From assembly GCF_018919145.1 (NCBI RefSeq), contig NZ_JAHLQJ010000003.1, positions 310,001 to 374,000 on the forward strand: a stretch of 64,000 nucleotides of DNA. The letters are read 5' to 3'. Numbering within the stretch: the first letter of the stretch is position 1; each line of letters begins with the position of its first letter. The position numbers and the translations under genes are program-made. Shown here in pieces: positions 54,193-62,010 of the stretch. The stretch comes from Paenibacillus brevis (lineage in GTDB: Bacteria; Bacillota; Bacilli; Paenibacillales; Paenibacillaceae). The notes beneath the pieces were generated by a model. The model did no database searches. It was given only the letters and a program-made list of their open reading frames with translations, and had not been told where the DNA came from.

Positions 54193-54720
54193 ATGGCGAT
54201 CCATAACGAGAACGAGACAACACCTGCAGGCTCCGTGTCGATTCGTAAAATGACCCTGGAAGATATCCCGGACATTATGATTATTGAGCACGAGTCCTTC
54301 ACGCTGCCCTGGAGCGAGGAAGCTTTTCGCAACGAGTTAACCATGAATCATTTTGCGAAGTATTTGGTCATGGAGCTGGACGGAAAGCCGATTGCCTATG
54401 GGGGAATGTGGACGATTGTGGATGAAGCGCATATTACAAATATTGCGGTTCGTACCGCCCATCGCGGACAGGGCTTGGGGGAAACGTTGCTGCTTCAACT
54501 GATTCAGCTGGCGATGGAGTACCGTATTGAACGAATGACGCTTGAAGTGCGGAAATCCAATCTGGTCGCTCAAGCACTTTATTCCAAGCTTGGCTTTGAA
54601 CCGGCAGGCATTCGTAAAGGCTATTATTCCGATAATCAAGAAGATGCCATCATCATGTGGTACGAGCTGCCGGAGCAACAGCTATGGGAAGAGGAAGGAA
54701 GCGAAGAGATCGATGAGTGA
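54193..54720 (+). CDS. rimI: Ribosomal-protein-alanine N-acetyltransferase RimI-type
   Basis: A 175-residue GNAT enzyme with ITNIAVRTAHRGQGLGETLL (acetyl-CoA binding) and ALYSKLGFEPAGIRKGYY, typical of RimI, which acetylates the N-terminus of ribosomal protein S18. It stands in the conserved place between tsaB and tsaD and overlaps tsaD by 8 bp. Confidence 0.92.
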   Translation: MAIHNENETTPAGSVSIRKMTLEDIPDIMIIEHESFTLPWSEEAFRNELTMNHFAKYLVMELDGKPIAYGGMWTIVDEAHITNIAVRTAHRGQGLGETLLLQLIQLAMEYRIERMTLEVRKSNLVAQALYSKLGFEPAGIRKGYYSDNQEDAIIMWYELPEQQLWEEEGSEEIDE

Positions 54721-55747
54721 GCAACAACAGGATTGCTATATATTGGCGGTAGAGACGAGCTGTGATGAGACTTCCGTTGCCGTGGTCAAGAACGGCACAG
54801 CGGTGCTGTCCAATCTGATCGCAAGCCAAATTGAGACCCATAAGGCATTCGGAGGCGTTGTTCCCGAGGTGGCTTCCCGCAAGCATGTCGAGAATATTAC
54901 CATCATGCTGGAGGAAGCGGTTGATCAGGCAGGAATCGCTCCGGAGAAGCTGTCAGCCATAGCGGTGACAGAAGGGCCAGGTCTGGTTGGTGCTTTGCTT
55001 GTTGGGATTATGGCAGCCAAGAGCCTTGCCTTTGCCCTCGATAAGCCCTTAATCGGAACACATCATATCGCAGGACATATCTATGCCAACCGGCTGGTGG
55101 GAGAGATTCACTATCCTGCTCTAGCTCTTGTCGTCTCAGGCGGTCATACCGAGCTTGTGCTTATGGAGCAGGAAGGAAGCTTTAAATTGCTGGGCCGCAC
55201 CCGGGACGATGCCGTTGGGGAAGCGTACGACAAAGTCGCTCGGGCACTCGGCTTTCCATATCCCGGCGGTCCGCATGTAGATAAGCTGGCGATGGAATCC
55301 CAGACATGTGAGGAGATGCCACGGGCTTGGCTTGAGCCGAACTCATATGATTTCAGCTTCAGCGGGCTGAAGTCAGCGGTGCTGAATGCAGTGAATCAGC
55401 ATCGGATGAAGGGTGAAAAAGGCTATGAGGCAGGGATTGCCAGAGGCTTTCAGGAGTCGGTGATCGAGGTTGTAGTTGAGAAGGCCATTCGGGCCGTGAA
55501 GGCTTGTGGAGCCGTGCAGCTCCTGCTGTGCGGCGGAGTGGCAGCCAACAGGGGACTTCGGGAGGCTTTGACCGAGCGCTGCCGGAAGGAGCAAATACCG
55601 CTTACGATCCCGCCTCACCGTTATTGCACGGATAATGCCGCCATGATCGGCGCTGCCGCCTATCTGAAGTACAAGCAAGACTCGTATTCCGGTCTGGAGA
55701 TTAAGGCTGAGGCTTCAATGTCGCTGGAGGCATGGGCGTTAAGATGA
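54713..55747 (+). CDS. tsaD: tRNA N6-threonylcarbamoyladenosine transferase TsaD
   Basis: A 344-residue Kae1/TsaD enzyme. It has the ETSCDETSVAVV block, the metal-binding HHIAGHIYAN, VSGGHTEL, and the closing CTDNAAMIGAA motifs. It transfers threonylcarbamoyl to tRNA A37. Last gene of the t6A operon; ATG 54713 overlaps rimI. Confidence 0.96.
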   Translation: MSEQQQDCYILAVETSCDETSVAVVKNGTAVLSNLIASQIETHKAFGGVVPEVASRKHVENITIMLEEAVDQAGIAPEKLSAIAVTEGPGLVGALLVGIMAAKSLAFALDKPLIGTHHIAGHIYANRLVGEIHYPALALVVSGGHTELVLMEQEGSFKLLGRTRDDAVGEAYDKVARALGFPYPGGPHVDKLAMESQTCEEMPRAWLEPNSYDFSFSGLKSAVLNAVNQHRMKGEKGYEAGIARGFQESVIEVVVEKAIRAVKACGAVQLLLCGGVAANRGLREALTERCRKEQIPLTIPPHRYCTDNAAMIGAAAYLKYKQDSYSGLEIKAEASMSLEAWALR

Positions 55748-55821
55748 TCGGGAACATTCTGCAGAATGAGCTGCTGTCGAGCTAAATAAGGGCCAATTCT
55801 CTTTAAAAGCAAGCAAACAAA

Positions 55822-55868
55822 CAAAAGTCGGGCGGAAAACCTTGCGTTTTCTCGCGCGACTTTTGTTT
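55822..55868. terminator. Terminator between tsaD and the second bactofilin
   Basis: CAAAAGTCG/CGACTTTTG outer stem with GCG/CGC pairing inside. Symmetric, T runs on both strands. Confidence 0.75.
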
Positions 55869-55896
55869 TGGACTTAATTGACGCCCCTTTATGCTG

Positions 55897-56391
55897 TTAC
55901 CAAGACTTAAAGGTGACTTCTTCCTTTTGAGTATTCTGCCCTTTAGAGGCGGGTGGAGTGCTTGGGGTTTCGGCCTTGAGCTCCAGTCCTGCCGCGGCTT
56001 CTTTTTTGGATGCTTCGTCTTGTACGGGGGCTCCGCTTCCGCCGGCCATACGGCTGGTGCCTTCAAAGATACTGCCTTCTTCAATCGAGATCGAAGCGGC
56101 GGACATGTTTCCGAACAGCTTGCCCTTTGCCGTAATCGACAGCTTGCTTCGAGCCTGTATGTTTCCATTCACTGTTCCGGCAATGATAACATTTCTTGCG
56201 ATAATATTGGATTGAACGACGCCCTTTTCACCAATGGTAACATCACCTTCGCATTCGATGTCGCCGATGATTTGGCCTTCAACCCTTACGCCAGCCGCAG
56301 ACTTGATCTTTCCTTCGAATACGCTTCCTTCGCCAATCAAGGTATCTGTAGTGTTAGGATCGACTTTAGCAGCTTTATTACTTTTAAACAT
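55897..56391 (-). CDS. Bactofilin-family polymer-forming protein (copy 2)
   Basis: A 164-residue bactofilin with the beta-helix core (~20-115; GSVFEGKIKSAAGVRVEGQIIGDI and following turns) and a longer Pro/Ala/Lys-rich tail than copy 1. It starts 2 bp after the M23 gene stop, so the two are made together. Confidence 0.9.
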   Translation of the reverse strand: MFKSNKAAKVDPNTTDTLIGEGSVFEGKIKSAAGVRVEGQIIGDIECEGDVTIGEKGVVQSNIIARNVIIAGTVNGNIQARSKLSITAKGKLFGNMSAASISIEEGSIFEGTSRMAGGSGAPVQDEASKKEAAAGLELKAETPSTPPASKGQNTQKEEVTFKSW

Positions 56392-56393
56392 GG

Positions 56394-57410
56394 TTATTCA
56401 TCCTCTCCCGGAATGGTTAAATAGTTAATGGGGTCAACAGGCGTTCCTTGTTTAATGACTTCAAAATGAAGGTGCGGGCCTGTGCTCCGTCCGGTGGAGC
56501 CAAGCAGTCCTATGGTATCCCCCTGCTTGACGCTTTCCCCTTTGCTGACGCTGATTTCCTTCATATGCATATAATTCGTCTTCACTCCTGATGGATGGGA
56601 GATGGTAATATAATTGCCTCTGGCGGAGCTATAGCCTGTATCCGTAACGGTTCCGTTCGCAGCCGCGTAGATCGGATCTCCGGATGGACCGCCTATGTCG
56701 ATTCCGTTATGGGACGTTAGGGTGCCATTGAACGGATCTCTGCGTGTGCCGAAGGTAGAGGTAATACGGACAGATTTGGTCGGCCAGTAAGTGGGCAGAA
56801 TCGTCATCATCTCTTTATATTTCTTCAAATTGGTCTTGGTTTGCTCCATTCGGCTCTGCAGCTCGGGCATTTCCTCCAGCGAGGAACCGATGCTCAGCTT
56901 GGTTTTCTCAATGAGGGTGCTGACCTCTTCGTCTGACAGCGGGATCGCTTCTCCGCCTACACCGCCTTCTGTATCTGCATGCTCCATCGATTTATCGGAG
57001 TCGGTCAGAGCATTGCCGGTGCCGGATGACTTGCGGCCTCCGCTGGTAATGGCCTTCATATCGGCTTCGAGCTGTTCAAGCTCCGCCATCTTCGATTCAA
57101 TCGTCTTTGACTTCTCGGATAAGTCCATGAGTTCAGTCAGCAGTTCGTCGATCGCTTGCTCTTTATTGGCAACGGTGCTTTCCAGTCGATTCGTCGAGGT
57201 TGATAATTCGGCCTTCAAGCTTACAATTCGGCCGGTGTGCTGGCGGTTCATGATCATCAGCATCATCAGCATACCAAGCAAGACGAGCAGGATAGCCCCC
57301 AAAGTGATCATGGAAAAAGAGCGCATGCTGAATCGGAATACCGGGCTAGTTCCTTCGGGAACGATGAGCACGGTATACTTCTTGTTCTTAGGTCTTAACT
57401 TGAGTTTCAT
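56394..57410 (-). CDS. M23-family metallopeptidase with membrane anchor (copy 2)
   Basis: A 338-residue protein built like copy 1: basic N-terminus, one helix (~28-52), coiled coil (~58-115), spacer, and an M23 domain with SHNGIDIGG and GPHLHFEVI zinc-ligand motifs. It hydrolyses wall peptides. RBS AGGAGG. Paired with bactofilin copy 2. Confidence 0.92.
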   Translation of the reverse strand: MKLKLRPKNKKYTVLIVPEGTSPVFRFSMRSFSMITLGAILLVLLGMLMMLMIMNRQHTGRIVSLKAELSTSTNRLESTVANKEQAIDELLTELMDLSEKSKTIESKMAELEQLEADMKAITSGGRKSSGTGNALTDSDKSMEHADTEGGVGGEAIPLSDEEVSTLIEKTKLSIGSSLEEMPELQSRMEQTKTNLKKYKEMMTILPTYWPTKSVRITSTFGTRRDPFNGTLTSHNGIDIGGPSGDPIYAAANGTVTDTGYSSARGNYITISHPSGVKTNYMHMKEISVSKGESVKQGDTIGLLGSTGRSTGPHLHFEVIKQGTPVDPINYLTIPGEDE

Positions 57411-57635
57411 TGGGTCCTCCTAAAATCCTAAAATCCTCCAAAAAACATCCCCGATCAATAGTCCAAAGGTATTTATTCGGCAAAACCATCCAAATCCCTC
57501 CTAAAATCAAAAAAAATGTACTCAAAATCACATAATCTAGAAGGAATCTGTCACATAGTAGCGAATTCAGTTGTATCGTGTCTTCCTTGGCTTGATTTTG
57601 ATATGGATATTTTTTAGGTTGATAAGGAGGTAATT

Positions 57636-58736
57636 ATGATTAAAATTGCCGGTATTGATGTTGGTAATGATAGCGTCAAGGTCGTCGTGGACGGCTCGGC
57701 TCGTCCGATATTAATCCCTAGTATTGTTTCTCCGGGATATGAGAGACATATTTTGCAAGAAGAGGATTCGCCGTTAAAGGCATTGGACGTGCAGATTCGC
57801 AGTCCGAAGCTGAAAAGAAGTAATCAACGCTACTTTGTCGGGATGTTGGCTATGGAGGATCAGGATAACTCCGAGCTGGAGGAAACAGATAACAAGGCAA
57901 CCAGTGACCAGGCTCTGGTGGTTGCACTCACAGCTCTTGCTTATGCGGCCCTGGCGGATCAAACCTACCCGGCTGCAGGGAGTCTGGAGGAAGTAGAGTA
58001 CATTATCGGTACTGGTCTTCCGGTACGTTCATTTGTGGCTTTTCACAATGCTTTTGAAGAGCGCCTGACCGGTGAACATGAAGTAGCGTTCTTATCTACG
58101 CCAGGTCTTCGCGGACGTACAGTCCGGATCATTATCCGACGTGTGGTGGTATCGGTCGAAGGGGCTGCTGCCCTGTATCATCTGGCTACAAATGATCAAC
58201 TACAGGTGAATAGTGACGAGATACATAACGGCTGCATCGGAATTTGTGAGATTGGTGCGTTAACCACTGATTTTCCAGTGGTCAAACGGATGAATATCGA
58301 TAACCAATTTAGTACAGGCGAACAGTTTGGACTTGCCGCCTACCTGGATTCGATCATTCGTGATGTCGAGGATCAATTTGGCTATCGGTTTCCTAGCCGT
58401 GCCAAGCTTATCGGCAGAATCCGCAACCGAGAGTTTGCAATTCAACGGGTGGGTGAAGGCAAAGCCGACATCCGTCCGATTGTAGATATGTATTTTAGCC
58501 GTGCAGCACAAAAGCTGGTTGATCTGATCCGTAAACGGTGGAAGAAGTATCCGGATATCGAGTGCTTCTATGTTCTTGGAGGCGGCGCATCTGCCTTGCG
58601 CTCCTATATTGTTGATGCAGCAGGCAGCATGAGGCTGAGATTTGAGGAAGACAGCGAAATGTTGAATGTTCATGGATATTTGAAGCTTGCAAAAAGTAAG
58701 TCTGGCTATTCCCAGAACGGGGCACCTGCCAATTAA
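57636..58736 (+). CDS. ParM/StbA-like actin-family ATPase
   Basis: A 366-residue actin-fold protein: GIDVGNDSVKVV (phosphate 1), an inner GICEIGALTTDF (phosphate 2) and FYVLGGGASALR (adenosine) motifs, as in plasmid ParM/Alp-type filament ATPases. Here it is on what looks like chromosomal DNA, with no ParR-like gene next to it. It may form filaments for DNA or cell-shape work, or be a plasmid relic. AAGGAGG before the ATG. Confidence 0.8.
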   Translation: MIKIAGIDVGNDSVKVVVDGSARPILIPSIVSPGYERHILQEEDSPLKALDVQIRSPKLKRSNQRYFVGMLAMEDQDNSELEETDNKATSDQALVVALTALAYAALADQTYPAAGSLEEVEYIIGTGLPVRSFVAFHNAFEERLTGEHEVAFLSTPGLRGRTVRIIIRRVVVSVEGAAALYHLATNDQLQVNSDEIHNGCIGICEIGALTTDFPVVKRMNIDNQFSTGEQFGLAAYLDSIIRDVEDQFGYRFPSRAKLIGRIRNREFAIQRVGEGKADIRPIVDMYFSRAAQKLVDLIRKRWKKYPDIECFYVLGGGASALRSYIVDAAGSMRLRFEEDSEMLNVHGYLKLAKSKSGYSQNGAPAN

Positions 58737-58765
58737 TGAATTGAAGATAAGTCTTAACCAAGGAG

Positions 58766-58791
58766 GACGGGCCGCAATCGCGGCTCGTCTT
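58766..58791 (+). terminator. Terminator after the ParM-like gene
   Basis: GACGGGCCGC/GCGGCTCGTC stem with a four-base loop, then TTCTC. Confidence 0.7.
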
Positions 58792-58844
58792 CTCGTATAT
58801 ATAAGGGAAAGGTTATAATAAGTACCAGGCAAGGAGTGATTGAT

Positions 58845-59645
58845 ATGCAAGAGATACAAGGTCAATTATTTACTCAATCAACAATATTGCAGGATTTAAA
58901 AGAGCTGGGAATTGAGTCAGGCATGGCATTGATGGTTCATTCTTCATTCAAGTCGTTAGGCTCATGGGTAGCCGGCGGGCCGGTGGCCGTCATTCTTGCA
59001 CTGGAGGAAGCGCTTGGGGAGACAGGCACCCTTGTCATGCCGACGCATTCCAATGACCTTAGCGATCCGGAGAACTGGATGAATCCGCCGGTATCTCCGG
59101 AGTGGTGGGAGGAGATTCGCGAGCATATGCCGCCCTATGATCCTCACTTGACACCGCTTTGGTTCATGGGGATCATTCCTGAACTGTTTCGCAAACAGGA
59201 GGGGACTCTGCGAAGCAGTCATCCCCATCATTCCTTTGCGGCAAGGGGGCCGAAGGCGGCTAGCCTTATTACCGGCCATGCTCTTGCCTTCAGCTTGGGG
59301 GAGGATTCTCCGCTGGCCAGATTCTATGACGAAGAGGGCTGGATTTTGCTGCTTGGTGTCGGTCATGGGAATAATACCTCGATTCATTTGGCGGAGTACC
59401 GGGCTAAGTTTTCGGGAAAAAAGCAAATCCCTAATAAAGCGCCCTTACTTGTAGATGGGGTTAAGCAATGGGTGGAGTTCCCGGATCTGGAGTTGAACTC
59501 GGATGATTTTGAAGTGATTGGAAATTCATTTGAAGCCGAGACAAAGCAGGTCAGACGAGGGAGGGTGGCGGGCGCTGAAGCAGTACTTGTTCCGCAGCGT
59601 GCATTAGTCGATTATGCGGTAGACTGGATGGAGCGAAATCGGTAA
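58845..59645 (+). CDS. AAC(3)-family aminoglycoside N-acetyltransferase-like protein
   Basis: A 266-residue protein of the AAC(3)/YokD family. It has MVHSSFKSLGSW, a GTLVMPTHS block, SSHPHHSFAARG and LLLGVGHGNNTSIHLAE, all typical. It uses acetyl-CoA; resistance to aminoglycosides is possible, but many chromosomal members have other or unknown substrates. ATG 58845 follows AAGGAG by eight bases. No mobile element is adjacent. Confidence 0.85.
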   Translation: MQEIQGQLFTQSTILQDLKELGIESGMALMVHSSFKSLGSWVAGGPVAVILALEEALGETGTLVMPTHSNDLSDPENWMNPPVSPEWWEEIREHMPPYDPHLTPLWFMGIIPELFRKQEGTLRSSHPHHSFAARGPKAASLITGHALAFSLGEDSPLARFYDEEGWILLLGVGHGNNTSIHLAEYRAKFSGKKQIPNKAPLLVDGVKQWVEFPDLELNSDDFEVIGNSFEAETKQVRRGRVAGAEAVLVPQRALVDYAVDWMERNR

Positions 59646-59671
59646 CTAAGGCCCTAATTTATTTGTCAAGA

Positions 59672-59910
59672 TGTGGACAAAGTTATCCACATATCGTGTA
59701 TGAATTTTATGAAAAACAGATGAAAGCTTGTCTATCAGTAAGGGAAGCACTTTCTCGAAAAACACCTCATTTTTTTCAGAAAACTGTGGATAGTGTGCAT
59801 AAGTCAGTGGATAAGCCGTGAAAATTAGTTCATTTCCGGATAAAATGCGGAAAAAAGCGACCTCGCAAGGTCGCTTTTGTTGTGAATAACTACTGCATAA
59901 CTGTAGATAA
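59672..59910. other. Cluster of DnaA boxes
   Basis: Boxes fitting TTATNCACA or its complement: TTATCCACA 59683-59691, TGTGCATAA 59794-59802, TGTGAATAA 59881-59889. One-mismatch boxes: 59672-59680, 59785-59793, 59806-59814, 59902-59910 (the last is in the MFS gene end). The 244-bp gap also holds a terminator. It lies between tsaD and the ABC-F gene. Confidence 0.75.
59853..59878. terminator. Bidirectional terminator between AAC(3)-like and MFS genes
   Basis: AAAAGCGACCT/AGGTCGCTTTT perfect stem with a CGCA loop. Confidence 0.88.
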
Positions 59911-61386
59911 GTCTTTTTTGTCAGCTTCATGTTTTTTTCTGCGTGCTGACCAAAGCCGGAGCCCAGTGAGCAATGCGGCAACCAAGCAGATCACTGCTGA
60001 AGTCGTGTAAGCAGCCTTCATACCGAAGAGGAAGATGTCAGGACGGCCAGGGATCAGATCGGTAACCCGATAACCAGCCTTTGTACTCATCGTATGAAAC
60101 AGGACGGTGGTTGCCACGGTAATTCCGGTGACCATACCGACGTTACGGACGAGCGAGTTTACGCTTCCTGCTACACCGAGTTGGGATCTGGGAGCCTGCG
60201 ACATGATCAGTGAATTATTGCCCGGCTGGAAGATCCCGTTGCCAAGGCCGAGCATGGCGATGAGCAGAATGACAATTGAGAGCGGACTTCCATCATGAAG
60301 GGATGCCAGGCCGATGTGGGTGGCGAACATCAGGAGGAGTCCGACGAAGGTCAACAGCTCGGAGCCGATCTTATCGGAGAGCGCCCCGCTTAACGGAGAT
60401 ACGATAACCATGATGACCGGGAAGACCATCAGAACCAGTCCGGCATGAAAAGGTGACAGATTCAAGATGCTTTGCAGGTAGAACGGCGACAGGATGTTAT
60501 ATGCGAAATTTGCTGCAAAGGTAAGAAAGCCGCACAGTATGCTCAATGAGAACAATGGGTTTTTGAATAAATTCAATTGCAGTAAAGGCTGTGCTTTTCG
60601 TGCTTCAACACTTAGGAAGGCAGCTAGCACGAAGACGGACGCGATAAAGGATGCGATGATCCACGGGTTGTTATATCCGGTCTGCTGGCCGAGCAGCAAC
60701 CCTGAAAATAAGGCGAGAATGAACAGCGTGAACAGGATGCTTCCTGATGTATCAATCTTGACCTTAAGCAAGCTGACATCCTTAGGAAGAAGACGCCAGG
60801 CAATAATCACGGCCGCAAGACCGATCGGAACATTTACCCAAAATATATATTGCCAGCCTAATCCGGATACGATAACACCGCCAAGGCTTGGACCTGCTAT
60901 ACTTCCAAGGGATACGAAGGTGCCTACCAGCCCCAGGGCCTTGCCCCGTTCATTCTTCGGAAATATTTCGGTTACAATCCCCTGGTTGTTCGCCATTGTC
61001 ATCGCTGCGCCGAGTGCTTGCACAGCTCGGGAAAGGATAAGGGTGACCAGCGTGTTGCTAAGTCCGCAAAGCAGCGAGCCGATAAGGAAGAGAACCATGC
61101 CCCATTTGAATACGTTGATTTTGCCGAAAATATCGCCGAGCTTGCCGAAAAATAGAATTGCTGCACAGATCACCATTAAATAGCTCGTGACGACCCACTC
61201 AGTCTGAGCGACGGGCAGCCCCAGGGTCTGTGAAATCGAAGGCAATGCAATGTTGACGATGCTTCCATCCAACGTCGACATAAAGGTAAATAAGTTAAGG
61301 ATGATGAGAAGCGTCCAGCGTCTCTTTTGGATGGACGGGTCGTCCACAAAGGAACGTGGAGCAGTTAGGGTATCTTGGGGTTTCAT
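59890..61386 (-). CDS. MFS drug-efflux transporter, DHA2 (14-TM) type
   Basis: A 498-residue transporter with 14 helices of the EmrB/QacA family. The motif GKLGDIFGKINVFKWG (motif A) follows helix 2, and LDGSIVNIALPSI marks helix 1. It uses the proton gradient to pump out drugs. It is divergent from a MarR gene, and two perfect palindromes lie in between. ATG 61386 after GAGAGGTG; a GTG four codons upstream overlaps that site. Confidence 0.93.
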   Translation of the reverse strand: MKPQDTLTAPRSFVDDPSIQKRRWTLLIILNLFTFMSTLDGSIVNIALPSISQTLGLPVAQTEWVVTSYLMVICAAILFFGKLGDIFGKINVFKWGMVLFLIGSLLCGLSNTLVTLILSRAVQALGAAMTMANNQGIVTEIFPKNERGKALGLVGTFVSLGSIAGPSLGGVIVSGLGWQYIFWVNVPIGLAAVIIAWRLLPKDVSLLKVKIDTSGSILFTLFILALFSGLLLGQQTGYNNPWIIASFIASVFVLAAFLSVEARKAQPLLQLNLFKNPLFSLSILCGFLTFAANFAYNILSPFYLQSILNLSPFHAGLVLMVFPVIMVIVSPLSGALSDKIGSELLTFVGLLLMFATHIGLASLHDGSPLSIVILLIAMLGLGNGIFQPGNNSLIMSQAPRSQLGVAGSVNSLVRNVGMVTGITVATTVLFHTMSTKAGYRVTDLIPGRPDIFLFGMKAAYTTSAVICLVAALLTGLRLWSARRKKHEADKKDLSTVMQ

Positions 61387-61421
61387 GCTATGAAGCACCT
61401 CTCTTTAGTCGTATGAAGAAT

Positions 61422-61439
61422 TAGTTGCACACGCAACTA
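61422..61439. promoter_or_regulatory. MarR-type operator 1
   Basis: TAGTTGC-ACAC-GCAACTA, perfect 7-bp arms, 36 bp before the MFS start. Confidence 0.8.
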
Positions 61440-61464
61440 CATGATGCTCACCTATTGTACTTCT

Positions 61465-61488
61465 AATTAGTTGCATGTGCAACTAATT
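61465..61488. promoter_or_regulatory. MarR-type operator 2
   Basis: 11-bp arms AATTAGTTGCA/TGCAACTAATT around TG, 48 bp before marR. The core equals operator 1, so one regulator should bind both. Confidence 0.82.
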
Positions 61489-61535
61489 TAAGGTACTATT
61501 TTTTACATGAGCCAGGGAAAGGGAGTACCTTTGAT

Positions 61536-61961
61536 ATGAATTCCATCGGCAAGCTAATTTCTTATAGTAATCGGATTTATCAGAAGCATTTATCCAAACG
61601 ATTAAAGCAAATTAATTTTGGAAGCGGGGCCCATCAGAGTTATCTGATTCTGGTCCTGAAACGGCCCGGGCTTACTCAGGAGCAGCTCACGAGTGAAGTG
61701 AAGTTCGACAAGGCAACGACAGCGCGGTCTGTAAAGCAACTAGAGGAGGCCGGGTATGTCGAGCGAAGGGTGGACGCAAAGGACCGCCGCTCCTATCGGC
61801 TCTACCCCACTGCGAAGGCAAGGGAAGTTGAACCCGAGATGTATAAGGTGTTGGCAGACGTGAATGAGCATCTGACTCGTCATTTGGCACCGGATGAGCG
61901 CGAGCAATTGTCTGCATTGCTGGAGAAGCTGTATGAAGGGATTAAGGAAGAGAACGTTTGA
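61536..61961 (+). CDS. MarR-family transcriptional regulator
   Basis: A 141-residue winged-helix regulator with the recognition helix and wing in LTSEVKFDKATTARSVKQLEEAGYVERR. It presumably represses itself and the divergent MFS pump through the two operators until a drug or phenolic ligand binds. Followed by a strong terminator. Confidence 0.93.
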   Translation: MNSIGKLISYSNRIYQKHLSKRLKQINFGSGAHQSYLILVLKRPGLTQEQLTSEVKFDKATTARSVKQLEEAGYVERRVDAKDRRSYRLYPTAKAREVEPEMYKVLADVNEHLTRHLAPDEREQLSALLEKLYEGIKEENV

Positions 61962-61968
61962 ATATAGC

Positions 61969-61996
61969 AAAACCTCGCCATTGGCGAGGTTTTTTC
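61969..61996. terminator. Terminator between marR and the ABC-F gene
   Basis: AAAACCTCGCC/GGCGAGGTTTT stem, ATT loop, T runs on both strands. Confidence 0.9.
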
Positions 61997-62010
61997 TAAT
62001 CCAGGTTTAG

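Noticed and set aside
59672..59910. Plasmid or chromosomal replication origin.
   Set aside because: No rep, dnaA or dnaN gene and no clear AT-rich unwinding region; the ParM-like gene lacks parR. A DnaA-titration site fits better.
58845..61961. A mobile resistance island (AAC(3)-like, MFS pump, MarR).
   Set aside because: No transposase, integrase, attachment repeats or composition change; all three genes have ordinary chromosomal signals.
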